A DNA stretch of 64,000 nucleotides from JAICUF01 sp038250675 (GTDB taxonomy: Bacteria; Gemmatimonadota; Gemmatimonadetes; Gemmatimonadales; GWC2-71-9). The position numbers were made by a program, and so were the translations under genes. This document shows positions 38,128 through 47,535 of the stretch, in pieces. Below the pieces are notes generated by a model, which worked only from the letters and a program-made list of their open reading frames with translations, did not search any database and was not told the origin of the DNA. Numbering within the stretch: position 1 is the first letter of the stretch; every line of letters begins with the position of its first letter. The DNA lies in NCBI GenBank assembly GCA_038250675.1, contig JBBSCB010000004.1, positions 74,482 through 138,481 of the forward strand, read 5' to 3'.

Positions 38128-39562
38128 TCGCCGCTGGTTCCTGCTGTGCTTCGTGACATTCGCCTACTTCTATCAGGGCGGCTTTGCCAACATCAACTCC
38201 CGCTTTGATCTCACCCTCTCGCTGGCACTGGGTCACCGCTATGACATCGGCGCGCTGGCGGACAATACGATCGACAAGGCGCACGTTGGCCACCTGACCT
38301 ACTCCGAAAAGGCGCCCGGTTCCGCCTTCGCGGCGCTGCCGGTGCCCGCCGTCGCCAGCCTGGTGATGGGCCTGGATACGCTCGGGCGGCGCCCTGGCCT
38401 TGGTGATCTCCTGCTGCACCTGGCCACCGCCTTCAGCGTCGGGCTGCTTTCGGCCGGCGCCGCAGTGGCGTTCCGCCGCACCCTCACGCTGCTCGATCCG
38501 GCTCGATCCCTCACGTGGGCCTGGGCCGTCACCGGCTCCATATTTTTCGGCACGCCGCTCTTCGTGTATTCGACCATGCTGTTTGGCCACGCTCTCGCGG
38601 CCGCCTGGCTCGTGCTCGGGCTTTACGCCGCGCTCCTGGCCGCACGGGGTCGCGAGCGCGGGCCCGCGATGGGCAATGCGGCCATCGCCGTGGCGGCCCT
38701 CGGTTTTGCGGTGCTGACCGAGTATCCCGTCGTCCTGCCAGCCGCCTGCATCGCCGCTGGCGCGCTCGCCGTTGCCCACCGTCCGCGCTGGCTGCTCGCG
38801 GGGCTGCCGGCCGGACTGATTCCGCTCGGATTGCTGCTGCTCCATCAATACGCGTCATTCGGCTCGCCGCTGGCGGTCGGCTACGGACACCTCGAGGGGA
38901 CCCAATTCGCCACCGGGATGTCGCGAGGGCTGTTCGGTATCGGCGTGCCGTCGCTGGCTGCCGCAGCGCAGCTGCTGTTCGGCGTCTATCGCGGGCTCTT
39001 CGTATACGCGCCCGTGCTCGTCCTCGCCGTGATCGCGTTCGCCTGGTGGCCGCGCGGCTGGCGACGGCTTGCGGTGGCGCTGCTGGCGGCGTCGGCATCC
39101 CTCTGGCTCGCGATCGCCGGCTACAGCTATTGGCAGGGCGGCCCCGCGTTCGGGCCCCGCCATCTCGTGCCGGTCATGCCGCTGCTCGGGCTCGGCCTCG
39201 CGTTCTGGCCCGATGGTCGGCGCTGGCGCTGGCTGCTGGGCGTGGTCGCCGCGGTGTCGGTGGGCATCAACCTGGCCGGTACCGCCACGACCCCGTTCAT
39301 CGACGAATATGTTCCGGATCCGATCCTCAGCGTCTACCCCGGGCTGGTCCGCGACGGCGCGCTCTCGCTCAACCCCAACACCTTCCTCACTCCGGCCGAT
39401 CAGGTGGACGACCGGTGGGCGCATGCCGCGCAGTATCCCCACGCATCGTACAACCTGGGTGAACTCCTCGGCCTCGGCGGCTGGCTCTCGCTGGCGCCGC
39501 TCGCCACCGTATGGATCGTCGGGATCGGCTGGGACGTGCGCCGCCGACACCTCGAGGTGTGA
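38117..39562 (+). CDS. Polytopic membrane protein (glycosyltransferase-like?)
   Basis: 481 residues from the ATG at 38117; the longer frame upstream lies on low-complexity codons and is not used. About ten to twelve hydrophobic segments. The first extracellular loop (FANINSRFDLTLSLALGHRYDIGA, then GHLTYSEKAPGSAFAALP) recalls GT39/GT-C-like membrane proteins, and GGPAFGPRHLVPVMPLLGLGL recurs in bacterial homologues of unknown function. Activity on a lipid-linked sugar is plausible but unproven. It is followed by 277 bases without a gene. Confidence 0.65.
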   Translation: MGSDRRWFLLCFVTFAYFYQGGFANINSRFDLTLSLALGHRYDIGALADNTIDKAHVGHLTYSEKAPGSAFAALPVPAVASLVMGLDTLGRRPGLGDLLLHLATAFSVGLLSAGAAVAFRRTLTLLDPARSLTWAWAVTGSIFFGTPLFVYSTMLFGHALAAAWLVLGLYAALLAARGRERGPAMGNAAIAVAALGFAVLTEYPVVLPAACIAAGALAVAHRPRWLLAGLPAGLIPLGLLLLHQYASFGSPLAVGYGHLEGTQFATGMSRGLFGIGVPSLAAAAQLLFGVYRGLFVYAPVLVLAVIAFAWWPRGWRRLAVALLAASASLWLAIAGYSYWQGGPAFGPRHLVPVMPLLGLGLAFWPDGRRWRWLLGVVAAVSVGINLAGTATTPFIDEYVPDPILSVYPGLVRDGALSLNPNTFLTPADQVDDRWAHAAQYPHASYNLGELLGLGGWLSLAPLATVWIVGIGWDVRRRHLEV

Positions 39563-39612
39563 CGGCTGACAGGGTTCAGACGCGCTTCGCCTCGCCCTGA
39601 TACCGATACCGC

Positions 39613-39683
39613 CAGCTTCTCGCGCGGGATGGCGCTTCGTCGCCGTCGCGCACTTTGCCGGCGCGATGGTGCGCGAGAAGCTG
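39613..39683. repeat. 13-base inverted repeat with a 45-base loop in a gene-free gap
   Basis: CAGCTTCTCGCGC and GCGCGAGAAGCTG are perfect complements enclosing a GC-rich 45-base segment, itself able to fold. The gap 39563-39839 holds no convincing gene otherwise. It could be a terminator region lacking a U-run, a structured RNA or a remnant of a mobile element. Confidence 0.5.
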
Positions 39684-39839
39684 CACCCCTGGAAACGGGG
39701 CCTCGTGGCGGATGCGTCACCGGCTGCCTGACCGCCGCCGGCGTGACGCATGGCACAGGCAAGGGAGGAGGGAATGGCGAGATTGGGGGCGTTCGCTACG
39801 GTCCCCGTGGTGCCTCACCCTGATTCCCGGAGGTTGTCA

Positions 39840-40076
39840 GTGCAGAAGCTCACTGCTGTTGCGGCACTCGCGCTCCTCGTGGCCACCGCCGGCTGCAAGA
39901 AGACCGGCGAAGGCGAATACGAAGTGCAGAAGCCGGTTGTCGGGACCGTGACCGACACGGTGCACACGCCGTCAGTCGAGATGGGCACGACCAAGGACAC
40001 GATCACCGTGCCCAAGGTCACCACCGAAAAGAAGGAAGTGACCGTCCCGAAGGTGACCGTCAAGGCTCCGCAGTAG
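39840..40076 (+). CDS. Small Thr/Val-rich lipoprotein
   Basis: 78 residues from a GTG with GGAGG in good position; an upstream in-frame ATG at 39750 has a poor context and would bury the signal peptide. Lipobox LLVATAGCKK. The mature part contains short repeats built on TVT, TVPKVT and TVKAP with alternating Thr, Val and Lys, probably beta-forming or extended. Function unknown; it could link envelope layers. Confidence 0.65.
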   Translation: MQKLTAVAALALLVATAGCKKTGEGEYEVQKPVVGTVTDTVHTPSVEMGTTKDTITVPKVTTEKKEVTVPKVTVKAPQ

Positions 40077-40088
40077 CTCCCGCCGGAA

Positions 40089-40119
40089 GGGCGGCGGCGG
40101 GGTCCCCCGCGCGCCGCCC
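40089..40119. terminator. Strong GC hairpin between two genes
   Basis: GGGCGGCGGCGGGG pairs with CCCCGCGCGCCGCCC (one bulged G) around a 2-base loop, 13 bases after the small lipoprotein gene. No U-run follows, so it is either a U-less terminator or an attenuator/translation-control hairpin for the ATPase gene. Confidence 0.5.
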
Positions 40120-40158
40120 CCCACCTTGTCCGGTCGTCATCCTTGCGCGGGAGCATCC

Positions 40159-41286
40159 GTGGCCGAATCCTGGCGCGACCTCATCTTCGGTCCCCGCCGC
40201 AGTCTCGTCGACGTGGTCACGCCGCGGCGCACCTTCGACGACGTGGTGCTCCCGCCGGCAACGCTCGACGCCATTCGCCACGCGCTGGCGCTCATCCGCA
40301 AGCAGGATCTGATCTTCGAACAGTGGGGCCTGGCCGAACGCCACGGCGGCGGTGTGGGCGTGGCGCTCCATTTCGCCGGACCGCCCGGCACGGGCAAGAC
40401 CATTGCCGCCGAGGCCATCGCCTCAGCGCTCGGTCGCGACCTGCTGGTCGTGCGCTACGCGGAACTCGAGTCTCGCTGGGTCGGCCAGACCGCCAAGCAC
40501 GTGGCGGCGGTCTTCCGGGTCGCCGCGGATGACGATGCCGTCCTGCTGTTCGACGAGGCGGACGCGATCGCCGGACGCCGGTTCAGCGCCGTGACCCAGG
40601 GGTACGAGCGGGAGGCCAACGCGGTCGTGAGCGTGCTGCTCAACGAGCTCGAGCGCTTTCCCGGGGTCGTCATCTTCGCCACCAATCTCGCCGCCGGCAT
40701 CGATCCCGCCTTCGAGCGGCGGATCCGCACCCACATCCGATTCGCGATGCCCGGCCCGGCGGAGCGCGAGCGCATCTGGCGGGCGCAGCTTCACGCCACC
40801 CGGACGCCCCTGGCCGCGGACGTCGATTTTGCCGCGCTCGCGGAGCGGTTTCCCCGCAGCGGCGGCGACATCAAGAACGCCGTGCTCAAGGCGGCGCAGA
40901 TGGCCACGCTCGAGCCTGGTCCCGATGCCGGGAAGCAGATCCACCAGCGGCACTTCGTGCGAGGCATGGAGCAGGTCGTCGAGGGCGAGGACGTGATGGC
41001 GCAATCGCTCTACGACGACCGTGGCGACGCCGCCCTCGGGCCGCTGGCCAGCGCCTGGCGAGGCCTTGCCGAGCGGCAGGACGCCGCCGACCAGGCCGTC
41101 GAAGCATTGGAGGCGCGCGTGGCGGCACTCCACGGCGAGGCGGAAAGCCGTCACCTGCTTGCCACCGGCGTGCTCGAGGCGCATGCCCTGGCGGCTGGAC
41201 GACGCGAGCGGCGGTTCATGCTGCTGCTGACCGCCGTGGTGCTGATAGCGCTGGTGGCTCTGGGCATCGTCCTGGTGATCCGCTGA
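40159..41286 (+). CDS. Tail-anchored AAA ATPase
   Basis: 375 residues from the GTG at 40159 (GCGGGAG upstream); a TTG at 40126 is the alternative. One AAA module: Walker A GPPGTGKT (near residue 80), Walker B VLLFDEADA, sensor 1 ATNLAAG and the arginine fingers FERRIRTHIRF. A helical region with possible coiled coil (about 290-345) and a single C-terminal membrane span (FMLLLTAVVLIALVALGIVLVI) end the protein. This resembles membrane AAA proteins that extract or remodel proteins, but without a protease domain. Substrate unknown. Confidence 0.8.
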   Translation: MAESWRDLIFGPRRSLVDVVTPRRTFDDVVLPPATLDAIRHALALIRKQDLIFEQWGLAERHGGGVGVALHFAGPPGTGKTIAAEAIASALGRDLLVVRYAELESRWVGQTAKHVAAVFRVAADDDAVLLFDEADAIAGRRFSAVTQGYEREANAVVSVLLNELERFPGVVIFATNLAAGIDPAFERRIRTHIRFAMPGPAERERIWRAQLHATRTPLAADVDFAALAERFPRSGGDIKNAVLKAAQMATLEPGPDAGKQIHQRHFVRGMEQVVEGEDVMAQSLYDDRGDAALGPLASAWRGLAERQDAADQAVEALEARVAALHGEAESRHLLATGVLEAHALAAGRRERRFMLLLTAVVLIALVALGIVLVIR

Positions 41287-41409
41287 CGTGGCCGCGCGAC
41301 CGCTGGTGACGCGTCCGTGTGGGCGCAGTCACAGACACGCCGGGGTCGTGCGCCCCATCTTTCCTCTCAGTGAAGACCACCTCTTGCCTCCGGCCACCCG
41401 AGGCCTCGC

Positions 41410-43872
41410 ATGCGTGACGGCGACTCGCCGTCCGGCCGTGACTGGATCCCCGTCGAGCGGCAGGTCAGCGGACCGCTGGTAACGCTGGGGGCCGTACTGC
41501 TCTGCGATCAGCTCACGCGGCACGGAATGCCGGTGCCGGTCCCCATGGCGCTGCTGCTCGCCACGGTCGTGTGGTCCGCCGCGCGGGGCGGCGTGCGACC
41601 GGCGATTCTGAGCACCGTCTTCGTGCTGCTGTACGCCCTCCACTACTTCTCCACTCCCGGCGCGCCGCTGACGTACCATGGCCTCGCGCTCACGCAGGTC
41701 GCGCTGATGTTCTGCGTCACAACGCTGGTGGCGCTCATTGTCGGCGCGCAGCGGCAGCGCGAGCTCGACCGACTCGCCGATCAGCCGGCGGCGCTCGCCC
41801 TGCTGCAGGACCCCGTTGATGCGTCGTTCCGAGGCGATTCCGAGCGCGCTGTCGTCGGCGAGGCGGCGCGCCGGGCGGCTGATGCGCTGGGTGAATGGGC
41901 GGTGGTGCGGTTGCAGGACGACGCCGGACGGCTCGGTTGTGTTGCCGTCGCTGCCCGCGAGGCAGCCCAGGAGGCGGCGCTCGACCGGCTGCTCGCGCTT
42001 TCCGCCACCGCGTCCGGCGGCCGGCCGACGCCGGTTGGCGTCTGGGGGGCGGACGAGCCGGTCATGCTTGCGGTGGGTGACCGCGCGCTCGATGCGCTCG
42101 CGGGCGGGCGCGATGAGCTCGCCGTATACCGGGCGCTGGCCCCGGTGCGAATCCTTACGGTACCCATCGTTGCCGCCGGTCAGCGCGTCGGGCTCCTCGA
42201 GCTCGGCGCCCGGAGGCCGGACGCGCTTCCCGACGCGGTTGTCCCGCGCGCCGTGCGGCTCGCGGCCCGGATTGCTGATGCACTCCGCTGGGCCCGCGCG
42301 GCCGCCCGCGCTGACGAGGGCGACCGCCGCTTCCGGATGCTGTTCGAAGGCCACCCCAGCGCGCTCTGGATCTTCGACGCCGAGACGCTGGGCCTGCTCG
42401 ACATGAACGACGCGATGGTGCGGATGTACGGCTATGACCGCAGCGAGCTCTCTGCGATGACGATCATGGACCTGCTGCCGCCGGAGCCGCCGGTCGTGCA
42501 GCGCCCCGCCGACCGCGACGGTGCCAGCCGCGAAGGGATCGCGCGCGCACGCCATCGGCGTAAGGACCGCACGGAACTGGACGTGGAACTGGTGTCGCAG
42601 CCGGTCACCTTTGCCGGCCGGCCGGCGCGGCTCACGCTCGCCACCGACGTCACCGAGCGAACCCGGACGACGGCCGCACTCCATGAAGCCGAACGCCAGC
42701 TGCGGCGCACGCAGAAGCTCGACGCGGTGGGCCGGCTGGCCGGCGGGCTGGCCCATGACTTCAACAATGTGCTGACCGCCATCGGTGGCTATGCGGAATT
42801 GCTGCTGGCCGACACGGATCCTGCCGAATCGCGGTGGGCCGACCTCGATCAGATTCGTCGGGCGGCGGATCGCGGTGTGGCGCTGACCAGCCAGCTGCTG
42901 GCGCTGACCGGCCGCGAGGCGCCGGTGCCGCGCGCGGTCAATGTCAACGACGCCGTGGTGGCACTCGAGGGGTTGCTGCAGCGGCTGCTGGGCGCCGACG
43001 TGCGCCTCGAGCTCGCGCTGGATCCGGGGCTGGGGCGGGTCGAGCTGGATCGGGGCCGGCTCGATCAGATCGTGATGAATCTCGCGCTGAATGCCCGCGA
43101 TGCCATGCCGCGCGGCGGCACCCTGACGATCGAAACGGCGGAGCGACAGATCGCCACCCCGGGCCGGGCGCGCACCTCACGTGCCGGCCGCTACGTCGTG
43201 CTCGGCGTGACCGATACCGGCCGTGGGATGGACGAGGAAACGCAATCGCACCTGTTCGAACCGTTCTTCAGCAGCGGCGCCGCGCCCCAGGCCGGCGGGC
43301 TCGGCCTCGCGATCGTGCACGGAATCGTGAAGGAGTGCGGGGGCGTCATCCGGATCGCCAGCGAACCCGGTGAGGGGACGACGGTGCGGATCTTTCTGCC
43401 GCGCATGGCCGATCAGCCCGCCGCGCCCGGGGACGCGCCGCCGGACGATCCACTTCGGGGTCACGAGACGATCCTGGTGGTGGAGGACGAGGCGGCGGTA
43501 CGCACGCTGGTGTGCAAAGTGCTGGCCCCCAAGGGCTACACGGTACTCGAGGCGCGCCACGGCCAGGATGCGCTGCTTGTCGCGGCGGCGCACGCTGGCC
43601 CGATCGATCTCCTGCTGACCGACCTGGTCATGCCCGGGCTGGGGGGCCGGTCGCTCGCGGAGCAGCTCGCCGCGCCGCGCCCGGCGATGCAGGTGCTCTA
43701 TATGTCGGGATACGCTGCCGACCAGGTGGCGGAGAAGGGGATGCTGACGGCCGGCGCGCTCATCGCCAAGCCGTTCACGTCCGAGCGGCTCCTCCGCCGG
43801 ATTCGCCAGGCGCTCGATCACGCGCCCACGCTGCAGCCATCAGCGCACGCGGGGCTCGAGCGCGCGGAGTGA
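41410..43872 (+). CDS. Hybrid sensor histidine kinase with receiver domain
   Basis: 820 residues. An N-terminal membrane region of DUF4118 type (residues 15-110), a GAF-like segment (about 140-300), a PAS domain (about 310-420; LFEGHPSALWIFDAETLGLLDMNDA), HisKA with phospho-accepting His449 (HDFNNVLTAIGGYAELL), a HATPase domain (DTGRGMDEET, GGLGLAIVHGIV) and a receiver domain with Asp738 (LLLTDLVMPG). Such hybrids pass phosphate on through a phosphotransfer protein or act alone. The signal is unknown. The end overlaps the convergent anti-sigma gene by 33 bases. Confidence 0.92.
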   Translation: MRDGDSPSGRDWIPVERQVSGPLVTLGAVLLCDQLTRHGMPVPVPMALLLATVVWSAARGGVRPAILSTVFVLLYALHYFSTPGAPLTYHGLALTQVALMFCVTTLVALIVGAQRQRELDRLADQPAALALLQDPVDASFRGDSERAVVGEAARRAADALGEWAVVRLQDDAGRLGCVAVAAREAAQEAALDRLLALSATASGGRPTPVGVWGADEPVMLAVGDRALDALAGGRDELAVYRALAPVRILTVPIVAAGQRVGLLELGARRPDALPDAVVPRAVRLAARIADALRWARAAARADEGDRRFRMLFEGHPSALWIFDAETLGLLDMNDAMVRMYGYDRSELSAMTIMDLLPPEPPVVQRPADRDGASREGIARARHRRKDRTELDVELVSQPVTFAGRPARLTLATDVTERTRTTAALHEAERQLRRTQKLDAVGRLAGGLAHDFNNVLTAIGGYAELLLADTDPAESRWADLDQIRRAADRGVALTSQLLALTGREAPVPRAVNVNDAVVALEGLLQRLLGADVRLELALDPGLGRVELDRGRLDQIVMNLALNARDAMPRGGTLTIETAERQIATPGRARTSRAGRYVVLGVTDTGRGMDEETQSHLFEPFFSSGAAPQAGGLGLAIVHGIVKECGGVIRIASEPGEGTTVRIFLPRMADQPAAPGDAPPDDPLRGHETILVVEDEAAVRTLVCKVLAPKGYTVLEARHGQDALLVAAAHAGPIDLLLTDLVMPGLGGRSLAEQLAAPRPAMQVLYMSGYAADQVAEKGMLTAGALIAKPFTSERLLRRIRQALDHAPTLQPSAHAGLERAE

Positions 43873-44892
43873 GTCGGCCGGCACCCCGCCGTGCAGGATG
43901 ATCTGGACATCGCCGCGAACGATTCCCGCGCGCCCGGCCGTCGGCGCACCCGGTGCGATCCGCTGTTGGTCCAGAAAGAACGGCCGACCCGCCGCATCCA
44001 CGTAGACGGCGCGCACGACATCGCGACTGGGGTCCGCGCCCGGGACGTCGCTCCCGGGCACCAGCCCCACCATCGCCGCCCGCAGGCCGTCGATGCCATG
44101 CAACGCGCTGCCGAGCTGTCGTTTCGCTTCGTCCAGCCCGATCCGGGTGCGCAGTTGCGCGCGTGCCGCCAGACTGGGCTCAGCCGGTGCCCGCGCCTGC
44201 TCCGACGCCGCGTCACTGGCCGCGCCGGCAGTCAGCGCCGCCGCCGGCGGCGGCGCCACCTCTGATGCGGCACGGCGGGCATTCGGGGCGGTCGCCTTGG
44301 CTGCTGTGCGGTTGGAGGCTGGCGCGTCCTTGCGCGGCGCCGCGGCCAACTCGCGCTGGGGCAGCACCGAATCGTGGCGCCGCGCCGTCACTGGCTTCGG
44401 TGCGGCGGCGGCAAGCTCTCCGGCGCCGGCGGGTTCGGCCGTCGCCGTCGTAGCGGAGTCGCGCTGGTCCGGGCTCGCGGCCACCTCCTCGGTGACCGGG
44501 CCCGATCGGGGCGGCATCGCCAGCAACATGTAGCCGATGCCCGCGGCGGCGACGAGACTCGCCGCCCAGAGATAGCTCCGGGGACGGATCCGCCGCCACC
44601 GCATGCCGCCGGTGCCCTCCGGGATCAGGACCAGCGGCGCGCCGACGCCGACACTCTTCGCGGCCGGCGCGGGCATCCGGTCCTCCTCCTCCGCCGGGGC
44701 GGCCCCGCGATCGGGAGCGTCGTCCAGCGACGCGATCACGCCGTCCGCTTCGGCGAGGAGGCCACGTGCCTCGTCATGCAGTCGGCGGCAGTCGGCGCAC
44801 TGGTCCAGGTGCGACAGGAGGGCGGTCGACTGGTCGGCATTGAGCTCACCGTCCAACAGCTCGTGGATCATGCCCTCGTCAGGATGCGGCAT
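43840..44892 (-). CDS. Anti-sigma factor with zinc finger and large extracytoplasmic domain
   Basis: 350 residues from the ATG at 44892; a longer frame lies within the sigma gene. A zinc-type anti-sigma N-terminus (IHELLDGELNADQ, HLDQCADCRRLH) binds the ECF factor. A membrane span near residues 100-120 (YLWAASLVAAAGIGYMLLAM) is followed by an Ala/Pro-rich linker and a C-terminal domain (SLAARAQLRTRIGLDE... RAVYVDAAGRPFFLDQQRI). It would hold the sigma factor inactive until an envelope signal is sensed. Start overlaps the sigma gene by 14 bases. Confidence 0.88.
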   Translation of the reverse strand: MPHPDEGMIHELLDGELNADQSTALLSHLDQCADCRRLHDEARGLLAEADGVIASLDDAPDRGAAPAEEEDRMPAPAAKSVGVGAPLVLIPEGTGGMRWRRIRPRSYLWAASLVAAAGIGYMLLAMPPRSGPVTEEVAASPDQRDSATTATAEPAGAGELAAAAPKPVTARRHDSVLPQRELAAAPRKDAPASNRTAAKATAPNARRAASEVAPPPAAALTAGAASDAASEQARAPAEPSLAARAQLRTRIGLDEAKRQLGSALHGIDGLRAAMVGLVPGSDVPGADPSRDVVRAVYVDAAGRPFFLDQQRIAPGAPTAGRAGIVRGDVQIILHGGVPADSLRALEPRVR

Positions 44893-45376
44893 CCGCGCTC
44901 CTCCCCTGTGCCCGGTAGGCATCGACCAGCCGGCGGCGCGCGCGGGCCAGCGTCGTTCCGATGGCCCCCTTGGCCAGTCCCAGCGTGGCGGCAATCTCAT
45001 CGTAATTGAACCCCTCCGCCTTGAGCAGCAGCGCTTCGCGGTCGCGCTCGGCCAGTGTGGCCAGGGCGGCGCGCACCGCGTCACGGCGTTCGGTGCGGTC
45101 GAACTCGGCGTCCGGGGCGGGGCTCGCGTGCGGCCCTTCGGCCCGGAGCAGCTCGAGGCGCCGCCCGTGGCGAACCGCCCGCCGCCCGTCTTCCCGCACC
45201 AGGTTCAGCGCCACGGCAAACAGCCATGGCCGCGGATTGGTGGGCGGCGCGGCCACGGCGCGGGCAAACGTCTCCTGCGCCAGGTCCTCCGCGCGATCGT
45301 GGTCGCCCGTCCGGCGGTAGAGCATCCGGACGAGCGACGCATGATACAGATCGAAAAGCTCACCGACGTCGGTCAT
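44879..45376 (-). CDS. ECF-family RNA polymerase sigma factor
   Basis: 165 residues from the ATG at 45376, which overlaps the upstream stop. Region 2 (LFDLYHASLVRMLYRRTGDHDRAEDLAQETFARAV) and region 4 (LATLAERDREALLLKAEGFNYDEIAATLGLAKGAIGTTLARARRRL) are clear, with no regions 1 or 3. It is transcribed after the VIT/VWA gene and before its anti-sigma factor. The regulon is unknown; the VIT/VWA gene may be part of it. Confidence 0.92.
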   Translation of the reverse strand: MTDVGELFDLYHASLVRMLYRRTGDHDRAEDLAQETFARAVAAPPTNPRPWLFAVALNLVREDGRRAVRHGRRLELLRAEGPHASPAPDAEFDRTERRDAVRAALATLAERDREALLLKAEGFNYDEIAATLGLAKGAIGTTLARARRRLVDAYRAQGRSADAAS

Positions 45377-47535
45377 GTCCCTCGGAAGGTCGAGACGACG
45401 CGCTCCAGCTCGCCTGGGCGCCACACCGAAGCCCCGCGGGGCGACACCTCGAGACTGCCGCGCCTGCCCGCGATGATGACCCGGTCGCCGACGCCGAGGC
45501 ACGGCGCCAGCTCGGGCAGGGCGCGGACCAGCGCGAAGTACGCCGCGCTGAAGGGTGCCACCTGGGTGACGTGGAGGCTATCCCCATGCGCCACGTCCGT
45601 CCAGACGTCCCCTCGTTTCACGAAGAGTCGGCCGCCGGCCCGGCGGGCCCCCCGGCCGGGTACGATCGCCTTGGCCGCGCGGATATCTGCCGCGGCATCG
45701 GACGCGGCAAGGTTGCTCGTCGCGCTGAGCGCGGCACTTTCCCGCGCGGCCTCGAACGCGGCACGGCCGCTCTGCGCGGCGGGCACCGCCGCCGTCGGCA
45801 TGATCTGATCCTTCCCGCCCGCTGCCACCGCATCGGGTTCCTGGACCAGGTACGAGGTGTAGTCAGTGAGGATTCCGTGCCGCAGTCCCAGCTCGCGGAC
45901 CTGCCGAATCAGCTCCTCGCTCGCGCCTTCCAGCCGGATCTGTCGGGTGAGGTCGCCCACACGGCGGGATGCCCAGAGGCGGGCCACAAAATCGTTGGCA
46001 CCGTCCTGCCGGGGAAACGCGGCGGTCGTCGTATAACGCTCCCGGCGGCCGTTCCGCTCGCCCTCGATCACTACCGGGCCGGTGCCGCTCCCGTGATACC
46101 GGCCGAACACGACCAGCTCCTCGCCATAGAAGAGGTCGGGCATCCGCGCAGGCGACACGTCCACCAGCTGCACCGGCGCCGCCGCGATCCGCAGATTGAC
46201 CAGGGCGGGGAACCGCACCTTGGCGAGGAGCGTGCCCATCGCCTGCTCCACGCTCGCGTCGGGCGCCACATACTCTGCTGCGCCGTGGCCCTCGGCCGCG
46301 AGGCGGTCGAGCAGAAAGGTATTGACGTCATGCCCCACGCCCACGGTGAAGATGCGCGCGGTCCCGATCCGGGCCGCCGCCCGCTCGGCCAGCCGCTCGG
46401 GCGAGCGCTCGCCGGTCGATGGCAGGCCATCCGTCATGAAGACGACGATGGGCAGGCGACCCTCGTCGGCCGGCACCTCGAGCGCGGCATCCAGCGCACC
46501 TTCGATGTTGGTCCCTCCGTCCGCCGTGAGATCGGCGACGAACCGGCGGGCGGCGGCGACGTTGGCGGTGCTCGCGGGCACGAAGCCGTCGTTGAACCGG
46601 CGCACGGCGGATGAGAAGGCGATCACCCGGAAACGATCCGACGGCGCCAGCGTGCCCAGCGCCTGTGTCAGCCCCGCCTTGGCCTGATCGAGCTTGTCGC
46701 CCGACATCGAACCGGAGACGTCCACCACCAGTGTGACGTCGCGCGGAACCGCGGTGCCATTGCTCACTGGCGGCGGGGAGACCAGCAGCATGAAATATCC
46801 GTCCTCGCCGCCCGGTGCGTGGGTCACCACGCTGGTGCCCACGAGCCCCTGGCGCAGCGGCAGGAACAGCTCCACGTCGCCGCCGGTGCCGGCGTCGACC
46901 GTCAGATCCAGGCGGTCTCCGGAGCGGCGGGTGGTCACCACGTGCGTCGGCGAATAGGGGGTACCGATCTGCCCGGCATTGGCCACCGTCAGCCGGAGCG
47001 TCAGCGGGTCGCTGGTCGCACCGCGGTCGCCCGCGACATAACGGAAGCGGAGCGCGTCGCCGGACCGGTCCAGCAGCTGCGTGTACCGAAGCACCACCTT
47101 GCGGGTTTCCCCGGCGCCGATGGGGAAGACCTGCGCCCGCACCAGCCCGCGCCCGGCCAGCGTCAGCAGCGCGGGGTCACGCCGGCGGCGGACGATCTCC
47201 TCGTAGATGCCGCGGGCCTGATCGGCGGTCATGACCTCGCCGCGCACCTCGCGCTCGCCCATCCACAGCGAGAAGTTCTGGAAGACCGCCTCACCGGGGA
47301 GCGGGTAGAGGTAGTTGCCTTCGGCGAGCCCGCCGCCGGTGTTCCGGAACCGCTCCTCGACCTCGACGCGGGAAACCCGCCCGTCGATCGAGACGATGAC
47401 CTGGGACCCGATCCTGGTCACTACCGGCCCGGCCATCACCCGATTGGCCGGCGGCTGGACCTCGATCCATCCCTGTGCATGCAATGGTGTGGCGGCGAGC
47501 ACGACTGCGGCTGCGACGATCAGGCGACGTGGCAC
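45373..47535 (-). CDS. Exported VIT and VWA domain protein
   Basis: 720 residues from a GTG with GGGAGGAA upstream. Signal peptide (LIVAAAVVLAATPLHAQG). A VIT domain (about 25-145; EVEERFRNTGGGLAEGNYLYPLP, GEVMTADQARGIYEEIVRRRRDP) is followed by a VWA domain (about 265-430; LVVDVSGSMSGD with the DxSxS metal site, FMTDGLPSTGE). A C-terminal beta-rich domain follows the region LRHGILTDYTSYLVQEPDA. Inter-alpha-trypsin-like architecture suggests protein binding at the cell surface. It is first in an operon with the ECF sigma and anti-sigma genes. Confidence 0.88.
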   Translation of the reverse strand: MPRRLIVAAAVVLAATPLHAQGWIEVQPPANRVMAGPVVTRIGSQVIVSIDGRVSRVEVEERFRNTGGGLAEGNYLYPLPGEAVFQNFSLWMGEREVRGEVMTADQARGIYEEIVRRRRDPALLTLAGRGLVRAQVFPIGAGETRKVVLRYTQLLDRSGDALRFRYVAGDRGATSDPLTLRLTVANAGQIGTPYSPTHVVTTRRSGDRLDLTVDAGTGGDVELFLPLRQGLVGTSVVTHAPGGEDGYFMLLVSPPPVSNGTAVPRDVTLVVDVSGSMSGDKLDQAKAGLTQALGTLAPSDRFRVIAFSSAVRRFNDGFVPASTANVAAARRFVADLTADGGTNIEGALDAALEVPADEGRLPIVVFMTDGLPSTGERSPERLAERAAARIGTARIFTVGVGHDVNTFLLDRLAAEGHGAAEYVAPDASVEQAMGTLLAKVRFPALVNLRIAAAPVQLVDVSPARMPDLFYGEELVVFGRYHGSGTGPVVIEGERNGRRERYTTTAAFPRQDGANDFVARLWASRRVGDLTRQIRLEGASEELIRQVRELGLRHGILTDYTSYLVQEPDAVAAGGKDQIMPTAAVPAAQSGRAAFEAARESAALSATSNLAASDAAADIRAAKAIVPGRGARRAGGRLFVKRGDVWTDVAHGDSLHVTQVAPFSAAYFALVRALPELAPCLGVGDRVIIAGRRGSLEVSPRGASVWRPGELERVVSTFRGT

